Origin: Parastagonospora avenae f. sp. tritici 18332-5
Lineage: Eukaryota; Ascomycota; Dothideomycetes; Pleosporales; Phaeosphaeriaceae
Assembly: GCA_022559985.1 (NCBI GenBank)
Contig: JAFJTR010000057.1
Span: 1 to 64,000 of the forward strand
DNA: 64,000 nt
Direction: 5' to 3'
Positions 1 through 12,214 of this stretch are shown here, in pieces; positions within the stretch are counted from its first letter, which is position 1, and every line of letters starts with the position of its first letter. The position numbers and the translations under genes were made by a program. The notes beneath the pieces are model-generated. The model made no database searches and was not told the DNA's origin. It was given only the letters and a program-made list of their open reading frames with translations.

Positions 1-56
1 AGCTATTGTACGTGTTGTTATAGCCTCATCTTTGTGATCTCAGAAATGGTGTTCCG

Positions 57-86
57 CGCGCATCACGCGGAGTCGCGCATCACGCG
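57..86. repeat. 13-nt direct repeat, two copies
   Basis: The 13-mer CGCGCATCACGCG occurs at 57-69 and again, identical, at 74-86, giving a 17-nt period. It lies just downstream (3') of the minus-strand Hsp70-like gene. The rest of 1-237 shows no gene. The core ACGCG resembles MCB-type boxes, but a regulatory role is only a guess. Confidence 0.7.
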
Positions 87-237
87 CACGGGCATGTTAC
101 TCGCTTTGAACACGTCAACACAGGCAAGACCTCCTGCACACCTGAACCCACTTCTCGTCTCGCGCCATCATATATTCCATCTAGAATGAGACAGCGCTTC
201 CACAGAGCTGACTGCTCTCTCAACTGCACTCTCACTC

Positions 238-2519
238 TCATTGACTCACAGTCCACTTCCCTCCCCTGGCTTTCGCCAAAAGTCCGCCCATGCCGCGTTT
301 GACTTTGTCAGCCCGATCGGGGCTCCCATCGAGGGCTTTAGTCGTAGAAGAGAAGTTCTTCGCCTTGCCAGCTGTATCGGTCCTCGTAGGCTGTGCATCT
401 ATTCTCGTGGGTCGTCTGGTCGGTAGCTCAATAGGTTCGCGATTCGACATGTCCGATGGTGCCGCCTTTCCTGTCTCCATCAATGGAGCTTTCGTGGGAA
501 TCCATTCCACCCTGATTGATTGATCTCGACTCAGCTTTTGATCATCGAACCACAACTCGAAGCGTATATCAGCTGGCCCGATCAAGACTCGGACCGAGTA
601 TTCTATGCGAAGATAGTGCTTCTTCATCGACCAAAAGTTCCTGTTCTTCTCAACAAACCTTTTCTCGTCGGCCGCTGACAAATCCGATCTTATCTCGCAA
701 AGTATTCGGGTATCTGGCTCTATGTTAACAGGGTGTCGTCATGACTGGGGCAAAGAAACAGGCACGACTTACGCTGGTTCATCTGTTCTGCCAGTGCTGT
801 TGCTGCGAGACTGCTCTCTATAACGCTTGTCGGAAAAGCATTTCGAGGATCTCCAGGACTGATCTTCTTGACAAACGTATGCGTGATGGGCTGATCGACA
901 CTGACCGGCTCTCCTTTCCGCACAAACCAAGCAATCGACTGAACAATGTACATCTTCCCATTCATTGGGTCACGAACTAACTCTTTGCCCTCATGGCCCG
1001 GATTCTTTTTATCGTATGCAATTTTGCAAAGAGTTCCGTACGAAGCTCTACAACAACGCCATCCAAGAACCGACCGCGAGGTCAGAAGCTTGCGCACCCT
1101 ATCACTCACGAGTCCTTTACAGACCGCTAGTTGTGGATCCGGTGCAATACGGACAGAGATCAACTGCGCGTTCGGGATGTTCGTTTCAGCATAGTGCTTT
1201 CGTAGCTGCGATTGCACGTACACACTGTTACCAAGACCACCCGATAGGACGAGGTGCGAGACGTGCGCACTAGGTTGCTTCTGGAATAGCGACTGCAGTT
1301 GCGAGTCGATGAGCCTGAATAACTTTTCAATCTGCTTATCGAACAACCGTTGCAGATCCTCACGTCCAAATGTCATCTCGCCATTACGAATCCTTACATC
1401 TGGGTCGCTGTTGTTGTAGCTATGTGGCACACGTGGTATGGCGATGGAGAACAGCGGCGTATCATCCGGCGCGCCAAATTCGCATTTGATCGCCTGGAAG
1501 TCTCTGCTCTTCATCATCTCCCACGCGGCATCGCCTGGGTCGATTGGAAGTGGGTTCGTTGTGTGCGCCAACGTCAGACGGTGTGTTACCAGCTGCTCAA
1601 ACTCATAGTCGATAGCAGCAGAACCAATTGTTTCACCAAACACAACGTCCAGCTGCTGGAGGTTGATTGCTTGGTTGACAGTGTTGGTCACTCGGAGGAC
1701 GCTTAGATCTGTCGTGCCGCCACCTGCATCGCACACCAGCAGAACATCGTTCTCGCGGAAGATGCCAGGAGCTTCAGTCGATGTGTGTACGGCTGCTGCT
1801 TCAGCTTCCGTAAGTCCAATGGTCAGGCTGTGACCACGGTGCGAGCCGAACCCAGCTCCTCTCACAATCTTCTTGAAGTTCTCAACTGTGGGTACAGGAG
1901 CCCATGTCGTAGGAACGCTGAAAACGAATTCGATTCTGGCATCTTCCCACTGCACGCCTGATAGCTCTCCACCGAGCTTGAAGGAGATGTACTCGTACAT
2001 CTTTCGCAGGTAATCGCCATACCACTTCTCTACTTCCTGCAGGCTTTCTGGTGCTCCCTCTGGGTCTTCTTGTTGCTTCAGGCGCAATTTTTCGGGATCG
2101 AGACATGTTTTGAACCACTCTTTGTACTCTTTATCGTCCGCAGTAGTCTCCGCAGTAGTTTCGGAGAGAAAGCCCCATGATGATGGTTCTTGACTGGCAG
2201 TAGGGTAGACCACTACAGTTGGGACTTTGTTCTCATTTGCCTGGAAACGGCCGGGCCATTTCTGAATCCAGCGAACGGTTTCATTACCGATAGAAAGATT
2301 GACATAGGAGACTCCAGTACCTGTCCGTCAAGTTTGAGTCAGCGCTGATATTGAGGAGGATGCACATGATAGGATCACTTCGACGCTCATCAGAACAGGT
2401 TTAGCGTTGGCGCCAAACGGGCCGTGCCACCCCCTACTTTCGACCAACACCAGTTCTTACTCACATGTCATCCCAAAATCCACACCTATTACCATGTGAG
2501 GTCTCTCACTAATCGACAT
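238..2519 (-). CDS. Hsp70-like ATPase domain protein
   Basis: Three exons on the minus strand: 2519-2465, 2320-773 and 719-238, giving about 694 residues. The introns have GT-AG ends and the phases fit. The product has actin/Hsp70-fold nucleotide motifs: phosphate-1 loop IGVDFGMTCTG near residue 12, phosphate-2 DAGGGTTD near residue 216, and an adenosine-type motif LSGGLGNS. A normal DnaK substrate-binding domain and an EEVD tail are not evident; the C-terminal part is a beta-rich segment followed by a low-complexity tail. This matches the large, divergent family of Hsp70-related proteins expanded in filamentous fungi, whose substrates are mostly unknown. Exon 1 supplies the first ATP-binding strand, which supports the start at 2519. 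Function beyond ATP binding is not known. Confidence 0.85.
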
Positions 2520-3137
2520 TGTCGCCATCGATGTGTCCATCTTCAGGATCGTCCTTCGATTCCTGGTTGCTTGCCCCGGCAGGCTGAGCGTCTATAAGAA
2601 GCGAAAGGGATGCACGATGTACACGCCGTGTCACAGCCGTACGGCACAGTTCTATCACATCTCAGCCCCCATGCTCGCGGCCGCGAATGCTTTTTGTGGC
2701 CCATGTACTTCACTGGCTAATTACATCTCGCGTGCAAACGCTTGCACTCACGTACACGCTGGACCTGTGGTTGAGTTGGGGGCCTGCAAAGGACACCGCC
2801 GACCCTGCGCGGGCCATATGGTGACCGGTCGCTCGATTCCATGGGTCGCCAAATGATCGAGGTCCCCGCGTTCCGTTTCTCGTAGAACATCTAATACTAA
2901 AGTGGCTTAGATTAACAGGGGTATCAGTACCAGTAGACACCGACAGTCGCGCCTCTGCAAAAGCTCTGTGTTAACCCAGGGTCCTTCCGGCTCAAAGTTG
3001 TAGCAGAAAGCCTATCTTCGGTGCACCTCTAGTCTCACTGAAGAGCAAGACCTACGACTCTCTGCCAACTATTGCTCATTGAATACTCGTTTCGTAGCCG
3101 ACGCCTTTTCCACGATATCTCATAGCACGAGAACACA
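2520..3137. other. Divergent intergenic spacer
   Basis: A 618-nt spacer between two divergently transcribed genes, so it should hold both promoters. I see no convincing open frame, tRNA or repeat. Confidence 0.5.
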
Positions 3138-4639
3138 ATGGCTGTCAACGATATACAGATGGCAACATTGCCACTCACTCCGCAGGGCGAGAAGCCTGTC
3201 ATTGTCACTTTCTACAAAGTCCCCGCGACTCCAAATATTTTACACTACACGACTTCTGGTATTGGCAGTCTCAGTGAACTCAGGGCCGATATACCGCTCA
3301 CAACGTTTCCGTTCTACGCCTGGGATCAAAAGAGTGATGCAAATCGAATCATGTGGGGCGCGGCTGCGAATGCAGCAACTTCTATCCTTTCTCTCGTTGA
3401 CACGGGAGTCATAGTTCCAGCGCCTGCGCCAGTACCACCCACCGCATCAGCAGCTATTTCAACCCTCACATCAGAAACAACGACACCTATCTCTAGTGCA
3501 GTGGCGGCCCCCGCTCCTTCATCGATTGGTGTAGCAAGTACAACCTCATCTGGATCTCAACCATCAACAACAACGTCAATCAACCAGGCGCCCAAAACCG
3601 TGCAGAAAGACTCTAGCAGTATATCAAACGGTGCTGTCGCTGGAGTTGCTGTTGGTTGCCTCGCAGCTGGTATCATCCTCGCTGGGCTGGTTCTTTGCTT
3701 ATGTGGACGCAAGCGCAAGTCGTTTCCCGCTCGAGACTACGAAGCGAGCAGCACTGTTTTGATGCCGCACGAGAAAGGGTTTACTGTGGAAGCAGTGCCA
3801 CTTTCAAGCGGAAGTCCGAATGCATCACCATTATCAGGAACCCTTCCTTTGCCGCTTGAGGATAAAGCGATCATAGGCGAGATTTCCAAGATCAGCAATT
3901 CGGTAAAGAATCATGTTCAGAGCTACTATCAAATGGGTCGAATCAGCCCAGGACTCATCGATCTCGACGATATCCATGCTCTCGGAAGCGGTCAGCCTAT
4001 ACCAGCCGGAACCCTGAGTACTTTACTAGGCAATACAGCAACGCGAGAGATTGGTTTGAGGTTCTGTGTCGCGTGGGTGGTTTGCTCGAGGATGCTACCC
4101 GGCAAAGATTCAGTCGCGAGTCTGTTGCCAGTGGAATTTGCCAAATGCTACCAGACGGTAGCGAAAGAGCATGGCAATCCTTCAGGTGGGGTTCTGATTT
4201 CTGACATCTGGACGCTCAAGCTAAACGCCCTACAGATCAATCCCTCGCCAAGTTGTCTAGATGGCGAGTGGCCACGGCTGAATTGCTGCAAGCGAGATAC
4301 GTTCGTAATCCGTTCACCCGGTCTGACAGTCGAAATGAGAACATACAAGCTGCCGTTGTCACCATCGAAAACATCCTCCGACCATTCGCAGACTCACGCA
4401 TGGACAACGGAGACCGCAAGCGCAATCTGGAGGAGATCTTGAAAAGGTCGGCCTTGTTCGCGTTTACACTATTCTCACAGCCTAGTACATGGGGTTTCGA
4501 CTGGGAAGAGGAAGGGTTAGTCAAGTCAGGCGATTTGACCATCTTTCCATGCCTTCTGCAACTATCAGATGAGAACGGACAGCCTGTCGTCCCGCCACGG
4601 CCTTTCAGCGAAGCTGTGGTTCGTCGGCTAACAGACTAA
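3138..4639 (+). CDS. Single-span membrane protein with S/T/P-rich ectodomain
   Basis: Two exons, 3138-4185 and 4236-4639 (483 residues). The 50-nt intron is supported by a GCTAAAC branch-like site and by the frame change between the two halves. About residues 1-90 form a globular N-terminal part without an obvious signal peptide, then a Ser/Thr/Pro/Ala-rich stalk follows, then one strong transmembrane helix at about 165-190 followed directly by the basic stop-transfer CGRKRKS. The roughly 290-residue cytoplasmic part is largely helical, includes HVQSYYQMGR and ends in a conserved-looking block (LFAFTLFSQPSTW, GFDWEEEG). The layout resembles fungal cell-surface sensors of the Wsc/Mid2 type, but there is no WSC domain or cysteine cluster. 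I do not recognise the family; a plasma-membrane location is inferred. Confidence 0.7.
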
Positions 4640-5326
4640 CGTAGCCAACAACTTGATTGTGCTGCATCTAAGCCTGGGGCTTAAGAACATTGACAATTCA
4701 TTTCTTGGCTACTTCTGGACCATGCTTTGTGTTTGGAGTCTTGACCTCAACATCGGACCAGCTTGGGAATCACCTGTGATGAAAAGTTTGAAGCTCAGCC
4801 TTGTTGAGCGCCTCCGCCCCCAATAGGGCACAGTCTACATGTTTCCAGCGCTAGAGGGTCGCATATGAGGCCGGGCTCTAGTCGACTAGAGAGTGTATGC
4901 GCTCGGAGCACGAGCCTCTTCGTAGTGTAAATAAAGCAGAATTCGGCGTGTCGTACGGCACAGTTATTGCGGCACAGCTGCCTGTTGTCAAAGCGCAGCA
5001 ACACCCCAGGGGCTGCGTCACGACGCACTGGTCTTTGGCCCATTCTTCAGTTCTACCCATCCCGTGTCACTTCGTAATAGTCTAAGCGACCTTCCTGCTG
5101 TAGCCGACCTCAATACTGTAGATCGACGCTTTGTGCAGCCCGGACTGCTGCTTAAGCCAAGCAAAGCACAAAGTGTGTGACCCAGGCTGCGGGGTGTCGG
5201 TACTTCTCCAACTTTAAGCATGGTCTCGTAGCCTTGTCTCATGATCAATACTCTTCTTCTACTCGACACGGAGTGATTTCAAGCCCCCTAACTCAGTGGT
5301 CGTGGGCCGAGACCACCTCTGCCGAA
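4640..5326. other. Intergenic spacer
   Basis: 687 nt between two plus-strand genes. No supported gene; presumably a terminator for the upstream gene and a promoter for the downstream one. Confidence 0.4.
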
Positions 5327-7871
5327 ATGCTTCCTACAGCTGGACTTTTTCTGCCAGAAACCTTGCATCGTAGCGACCGACCCGTTTCCAGCCATACGGA
5401 CACCGACGGCCCAAGGCTGAAGTATTTTCAGCGAAAATTTGGTCAGACCAAACATGAGGCGAGGGAGGCGGAGGTATCATCGATCCCGCCGTCAGATCTT
5501 GCCTCTGCCGACAACAAACTCTTTCCATCGATCACGATAGCTTTTCAATTTGCCGACTTTGTCTTCAGTACGAGTAGGGCCTCATCTGATGCGCATACTT
5601 TGGCGTATCTCATCCACCGCGTGCGACAAGATGTTTCGGAAGCATCGCGGCTATACTTATCACCAGCAGTTTCGACCTTCCTGGACGCTTGGCCTGACAA
5701 GAAAACATGGATCAATGCCATATTTACGGATGTCCGCCGCGCGTTAAATGATGTGGGAAGCTACATAAATACCTTCCGCGTTGCAGGATACGATGGAGGG
5801 GCAGTCGAGCTCAAGAAAAGATTCGAGTGGATCGCTAGTCACCAAAAGAAGCTCATCGCTAGACAGCAGCTTCTATCAACATGTCACCAAAGTCTCATTT
5901 CTACAATCAACGTCATGCAGACAGTGGAACTCTGTGGAGTGACCAATGGAACATGGCAAGACCCAATCTACGAAGCTCCAGTCCAGCCATGGGTGAAGAA
6001 TGGTGCTGCGCTTGCTTTGAGAGGACCGTGTTCGAGACGAGAGTACCGAATGAGTCAAAAGACGATCTCCATGTCCAGCATGAACCTCCCTCATACGGAT
6101 CAGGACAGTATAGAAAGTAAGCATATCCACCAATCCAATCATGGCTACAATGTCTCATCGTTCTCAAGCTCAATCGATCAATTCTCTTCCGGCTGAGCTG
6201 CCTGGTAGCACGCCAGATTATATCACCCCTTCAAATGATCCACCAGTCACCATTCCTACGCGCTACAAACCCTCATCAAACCGTCGACTGCAATTTGAGA
6301 AGACTTTCCGCAATCCGCCGTTGCATCGTGCTAGCAAGTCTTCCTCGACGGGCATCAGCACAGCGCAACCCAAACTGGCGCAGTCAGATCTAAAGTCACT
6401 AACCGAAGATTGCATAACGCGACACTCTTTCGATACATCACTACGCACGCCATCTTCACCAAAACAAGTTGGGATGACATCTTTCGACAGCGCGCGCCCA
6501 TACAAGGAAAGTCAGACATCTCTCATCCAGCCTACAGCTAGCTTCGCTCCCCTAGCTTCTCCGGAAAGAGATGAAGCGCTTCCAGTGCTCAGCGAAACGA
6601 CCATTGAACGCAACGTATCGACTGCATCGACGATCGCTGTTGTCTCCGTGCCACGAATAGCCAAGCGCTATGTACCAAATCCGATCTACATTCGCAAAAG
6701 CGTTGATAAGCATAGATCACTGCCTACGGAGTTGCCCCATGTGCAGAGCCAGTCTTCGCTCACTGAGGATCTAGCGGACTGGATGGACACATCTCGCGTG
6801 CAAAGTGAGAAGTTGCAAAGTGCGGGGTGGGATACGAGTTCTGTCGTCGGGTCATCGTCTATGTCTGTCGTGTCTTGTCCGGTGGTGAGTACAATGCCTC
6901 TGCAACACTCAGAGGTTCGACAGAAGGCGCTCGAGCAACGTCGCGAAGCAGAGGAGGCTAGCATATCAACACCAGATTCCACGAACAACGACGCTAAGTC
7001 TAGCATGCAGCAAATCACATCACAAGACTCAACAGGTCTTCCACAATTTTTGCCACGGCAGCGCAGTGCTTCCAGCCACGACCGAGCAGCTTCTATCCGG
7101 AGCACCTCCAGCACCGTGTCTCGCAAGCCTCTATCACCAACAGCAAAAGTCAGCTATGAAGTTGCGATACCAGAAACTACCGCGACGGCTTCTCCAAGTC
7201 AGGAAGAAGCGGAGACGAGTTCTATGACAACCCACGACGCCGAGCTGACACTGCTTCAGCAAAGGATGCTGAGCCAGACATACATCACAAATGACGAGAA
7301 GAATGAGCCAGAGGCGCAAGCGATAAGGGGATCGAGTGTATTAGCTGATACACCTGATAGAGCAAGCCAGACATGCATCAATACTAAACAAGGAGAGGAA
7401 ACACAGGCAGATGAAACGCCCGAGCCTGAAGGACTAGGTTCGCTACCCGACAATCCCAGGGCCGAAGATCAAGAAATGGGAGAAGAAACACAGGCACGAG
7501 TACAAGCAAAGACATCGCCAGAGTCTTTGCCAATGCCGCCTAGTCAATCCACGGTCGACGATGAGCAGAAGAACCATGGAGAAGCACCCCTCGAGCCGCG
7601 AGAACGAAGCATACTACCCGATCAAGTGGTCCTCAAGCCCGAAGAACAAACACCGCCACCCGCTCACCCAACAGCCACAGGAACTGAAATAGAAGGCCCA
7701 TCAACACCGCCCTCTGCGTCCACCACCACTGCCCCATCACACATGCGCATCACAGACGTAGACAAAATCGCACTGACACCGCCCCCAGTCCTCGTCAAGC
7801 CCATGACCGCCCAAGCAAAACGGCGCGCCGCACACCAGCGACGGATGGAGTTAGCTTTCGGCAAAGCATAA
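5327..7871 (+). CDS. Unknown protein, helical N-terminus and long disordered tail
   Basis: Two exons, 5327-6116 and 6169-7871 (830 residues). The junction joins the two frames in phase with a GTAAGC donor. Residues about 1-250 look folded and alpha-helical (for example AFQFADFVFS, then a stretch around AWPDKKTWINAIFTDVRRAL and an EWIASHQKKLIARQQLL helix). The rest is Ser/Thr/Pro/Gln-rich and probably disordered; it ends in a basic helix with QAKRRAAHQRRMELAFGKA. No domain I recognise. The start is the first ATG in the frame consistent with the helical region; an upstream extension of the same frame to 5177 is open but lacks protein-like composition. The low-complexity tail with many SP/TP sites suggests a phosphorylated scaffold or regulator, which is inference only. 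Confidence 0.65.
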
Positions 7872-8177
7872 AGCTCGATATACACAGTACAGTACAGTGC
7901 AATGTGAAATATATATAATTCCTTAAAAGCTTCAGGCCCATAATCTCGTGCATGCTTGAACTGTGCTAAAATAGAAGAAGAAGAAGTAGAATAAGTAAAC
8001 CGCTACGCTGTGAAACAATCATCCAAACTGACCATCTGCGTCGTTATAAAGGCGTCTCTCTTCTCTTCGAAAATAATGTTGAATCGAAGTGTGAAGGCAG
8101 CTCCCCAGCTGAATTTGTTGAAACCGGGGTATATGTTGGGTATATGCAAAATCCTCTTCTCCTTACCCTTCCCTACC
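7872..8177. other. Convergent spacer with GAA microsatellite
   Basis: Spacer between two convergent genes, AT-rich near 7905-7925 as expected for 3' ends. A short (GAA)n tract lies at about 7974-7987. Confidence 0.5.
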
Positions 8178-9369
8178 CTATCCTTTCGCCCTCCCCGGCT
8201 TCGCGCGTATCTGCGCGACCTCGCTTTCCAAACTTGTCAGGCGCAGCATGACGGCCGTCAAGTCCTGGCGCATCTGCTCGCTCTCAATCCTCAGCGCGCG
8301 GTAAATGCGCGCATCTTTAGCAATCTTGCGCTGCAGGTCTTCTTTGTCGCCTTCAAGCCCGCTGATGCCGTCTTTGAGGTCGGCATTTTCGTCCTTCAGG
8401 TGCTGGATGCGGTCGGTGAGGGCTTTGTTGACGCGTTCGGGGGCGGGACTGCGCGGGACGGGAGATTTGGGGCTGAGGATTGAGTCTTGGTATTTTGTTA
8501 TGACGATTTGCTCGCTGAGGGTACGGCGGGGGTGTTTTTTGGGGCGGAGGGGGGTGTCTTCGTCTCTTTCGCGTTTGATTTTGACGCTGATGCTGTCGGT
8601 GGCTGAGCGTGTAATTGGTGGAGCTGGCGTGTCCTCAGGGTTGTATTGGGACATGGAGGCTGTATTCTTTGTTAGCGGATAGATTTTTGGTTGTGCCAGA
8701 CCTGATGGACGTACAAACTGTCGAGGAGCGTTTTGGTCGTACGGGTACATTATTGCATAATGGCGGCGATGTGATCAGACCAGATGACCGTCTCGTTGGC
8801 GGTAATATCGGACGTTCCCCTCCATTTTCAACCCATAAACACGCATCTCGGAAATTCCTGGTGAACATCGTGGGATCTGACTTATTTCGCACTAGCTCTT
8901 TCACGTGTCCCGCAACTAGGAAGTAATATAATATCAGCGCCGAAACTCGATGTATAGCTTTCGATCCTCCCGTATCATCTCCAACATGGCAAAATGGTGC
9001 GTGGAACGCTACTGTGGCTGTCGAATTTACAGGTTGCAGCTCAAAGAGATTGCTGTCTTCGACCTCGGATATGCGATAAAAACTGACTTCTGCTTCATCT
9101 GAATGGACATGTGCTACAACGCGATCGGTTGGTTCTTCTTCGATGTCCGGTCCGGGTGCGTAACCGCCTATGACGAGCAGCTGTTTGTGCGTCGAGCGAC
9201 CAAGCGACCTCCACACGGGTCTGCTCATGGATAATTCCTCGAAACCGGTCCAGTTCAGTCTCGCAAAGCGCGGGAGCGCTCGGAAGGGTGCGGAGAAATA
9301 GGTGCGCCCCCATGATTGCACGTTGTCCGAAGTCAGAGGTGATCGCGCTTCATTGAAGTCTGGCGACAT
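8178..9369 (-). CDS. Unknown protein with C-terminal coiled coil
   Basis: Modelled as two exons, 9369-8715 and 8659-8178 (378 residues), joined by a textbook intron (GTACGT donor, CCGCTAAC branch, TACAG acceptor) that keeps phase. The C-terminal exon is basic (KIKRERDEDTPLRPKKHPRR) and then forms a heptad-rich coiled coil over its last 85 residues (ALTDRIQHLKDENADLKDG onward). The N-terminal exon has a kelch-like snippet (LLVIGGYAPG) but no full domain. Alternative: the start codon is the ATG at 8654 just after the intron, and the upstream exon is an untranslated leader, giving a 158-residue coiled-coil protein. The coiled-coil part is well supported; the long N-terminal extension much less so. 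Confidence 0.55.
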
Positions 9370-10929
9370 AGTGCTGATTAGAGCCGTTGCGTCATGCGTT
9401 GCTGATCAGAGTCGATCATGCGATGTAGATGAGGCCGTCCAATTGCAAAGGCTTCCGTTTGTAGGTTCCCATAGCCGACCTCCTGACGAGGAGCCTGCGC
9501 AGCAATCTGCAGGCGTTTGTGGTGTCGTGAAGAGCGCGTTGCGGCGCAGTGTTCTTCCGGTTGATGTTGTGGGGCGGGCCGAAAAGGCGATGGCTGGAAG
9601 CGGAAGGCGGAAGCGGAAGGTTTTCCATGGTCACATGAAATGGCGATTAACCGCGCTATCCTTGAAGATTGTGACGTCGGTTGTGGTCGATATAGTCTGA
9701 TAGAGACGAGAGTTGGGTGGTCTGAGACTTGATCATCTTACAATGTCTCAGATGGCGAACCATTCGCTACCGGTACCGCGAAAAACGTCGTTTTGTGCCA
9801 CATCTCGCCTATTTCCAGCCTCCGCACAGTGGAGTCCAGCACGGCACCACAAGTCACGATGCCCGCCTGAAGATCCACCGGCAAACCTGCCCCTCATCTG
9901 GATGGCCTTATCACGCGATAAGATGAGATGACTCGCATACAGTCTCGATGCGAGCGAGCATTACCGTTATATCCAGCAGATCGGCAGACTTATCAATATT
10001 CGTTGTTGCATGCATGGTACCACCCTTCCAAGCTCTTTCTGGACACGTCTCCTGTATGCTGACATGCTCGCATGCACTCTTCCGCTCTCAGATCATACTG
10101 ACGTGCTGTTCAGTCAAGGGTGGGTTCTCAGTAACGGCTTCTTGAGAAAGGTCTGGAGCAGTTAACATATGATGCAACGTTTCCACATGTGGTAGTTTGT
10201 GGGACCGCTTGAATCTGAAAAGATCGGAACTTACAAGAGGGTGAACGCAGCGACTTACCTCTGAAGCTCAATAAGCCGATACCGCTGATAAAGAGTACTG
10301 TGAGTGACGCCGTTGTGAAGCCCACAAATAGCCATCTTGTGTTTGGTGGTAGATGTCAGCAAATATAAGACTGTTGGTAAACAGTTGCGGATCTATTTCG
10401 CGCGGACCTTTTGCGGCCGCATCACGGAACGGCGCGTTGCATGAAACGAATTAGATGATGTCATAATAGTTCGGTACCAAGAACTACACTGGAGCGTGGG
10501 AGCCGTGATCTATCTTGCGGGGAATATATCGGACCTCAAAGGGGACATTCCGGCCGTCGGAAGAACGGGGTGGATTTATTTTTGCTAATTCTCATCTACC
10601 TGTTTGACTGCATTTGCATTGCCTGTCTCGAATCACAGCACTGCTCCTCAGTCTTGAAGTACCCATACTGTGAGTTCCTAGCCATCGCCCGGCCCAGAGT
10701 TTGACGGTTTTGGGCTTGGTAGGGTGAATGTGGGCGCTTATTTCGCAGCGGAACCGGCATTCGAGATAGTAGGCGTAGAGTTGGTTGCAGACTTTTTTGG
10801 GGGTGGATTTGCTGGGTATAATAAGGGAGAAGAGGGAGGTGGAGGGACCCATTGCTGCTGTTTGCTTCATCCCCATCCTTCAACCCTCCTCTCCTCTCCT
10901 CTTCCTCCCACCCCCCCAATCCTCATCTG
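9370..10929. other. Gene-poor spacer
   Basis: About 1.56 kb with only short, mutually overlapping open frames. One weak candidate, a minus-strand exon around 10271-10340 encoding a hydrophobic helix, is discussed as a finding. No RNA gene recognised. Confidence 0.4.
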
Positions 10930-11231
10930 CTACCAATTCGCCGGATTCGCCCCCAACGTCAAACAATTGTTACAACACTCATCATTCAGCCTGCTCTCCT
11001 TCTTCTTTGCACGCCTGAATGCGCACATTTTACACTCCCCATCAATCGTCTCCTTGCCGTAGTGCCAGCAAGTAACACACGCATGCTCCTGAGACTTGTC
11101 GCCGTTGCCGAAGGCGTTGCACGTGTGCACGCAGGGGTGCAGGCCGTGGCCATTTGAGTGCTCGTCGCCTGCGAGTGTTGGGGGGAGGTGGCGGTGAGCA
11201 GGAGGGCGAAGAGGGGGAGGGGCATGTGCAT
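10930..11231 (-). pseudogene. Small secreted cysteine-rich protein, frame broken at a G6 run
   Basis: From the ATG at 11231 the first frame encodes a good signal peptide (basic-free start, MPLPLFALLLTATS core) but then loses all protein character. The frame ending at 10930 encodes a compact cysteine-rich domain of about 70 residues with nine cysteines (CxxxC, three CxxC pairs, a CCxxC) and ends ...GANPANW. The two frames meet at a run of six G (six C in the coding sense) at 11180-11185. There is no GT between the signal peptide and the cysteine-rich part, so an intron cannot explain the change. Either this is a real frameshift or one base is missing from the homopolymer in the assembly. The cysteine domain keeps an open, biased frame to its stop, which favours an intact gene with a sequence error. 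Effector-like or zinc-binding; function unknown. Confidence 0.55.
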
Positions 11232-12214
11232 TCTTGTGGTGGCTGAGGGTGGAAGTTGGTGGGTTTGAGGTTCTGGAGGTGGGAATTTGTGGGAATGGAA
11301 AGCGTGCCTGGAAGATGCTTTGGGGATCAGGATTCGGAAAGTTCTTATATGCTGTGATGTTTTCCGAGTGGGTCGTTGCGCGTGCGGTTCTGTGGTAGCA
11401 TATTCATTGCTCTAACTCTAGACCTAGGGTCTGGTAATCTGGATCGCTTGTATCTAGGCCATGGTAGCAGAGTCGCATAGGTCTACTGGATTCTGCAACA
11501 ATTCGGGCGCGATACATCCGAACTATGAGCGATATCGGAACGTACCGAAGTTGAGTTTGTATACCCTGCCGATGAGCCATGACCCTATTCAGGTTCGCGT
11601 ACAATATGACAGCTGGCCTCTGATAATTGTCCATGAACACGATGAAATACTGTAGTATATAGTGTCAATGGACTAAGGTAGACATCGATGGGAACAACAA
11701 GAATGTGTCACTTGATATCTTTGGTGATCATGCAGCTAGCTGAAGTGTTTGAAATTTCCGAAATTTAGTTCGCCACAATCTTTTGGACCGGAGGCGTTGA
11801 CAAGTTCCCACAAGGGACGTCTAAAGACCAATCTCTAGCTGAAGATCTCCACAAAGTTAGAACACCGGACATGTGATGGACGCTGCATGTGTCTTACATA
11901 GATGCTTCAATACCAAACGTATATCCAACCCAGGATTTCAACCCCAAATTTCGCCAGGCGCCAATGTAGTTGACACAGCTTATAGTTAAGCTTAATACAA
12001 GGAAGGCGTAGAAAGTGGCAAAAGGTCGCGACTTGACCCGTTGGCGAGACCTCACATGTCGCTTCCTGCAATTGCCATGCACCTTGAACGATCTAGGATG
12101 AAGATCATCGGAAAGCAAAAGTTGCAAGTGCCGCTAGTTCGACGCGTCTCCAGAACGACAGCTCCCGTTGAGACAGGCTATAACGTTACTGACAGTCGAG
12201 CATGTATTATCCTC
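11232..12214. other. Intergenic spacer
   Basis: About 980 nt upstream of the cysteine-rich gene and downstream of the SF3A3 gene. Only short chance open frames; no repeat or RNA gene seen. Confidence 0.4.

Noticed and set aside
9416..9634. 72-codon minus-strand frame beginning MTMENLPLPPS
   Set aside because: All three frames of this strand are open over about 200 nt here, so the open frame carries little information; no homologue or splice partner recognised.
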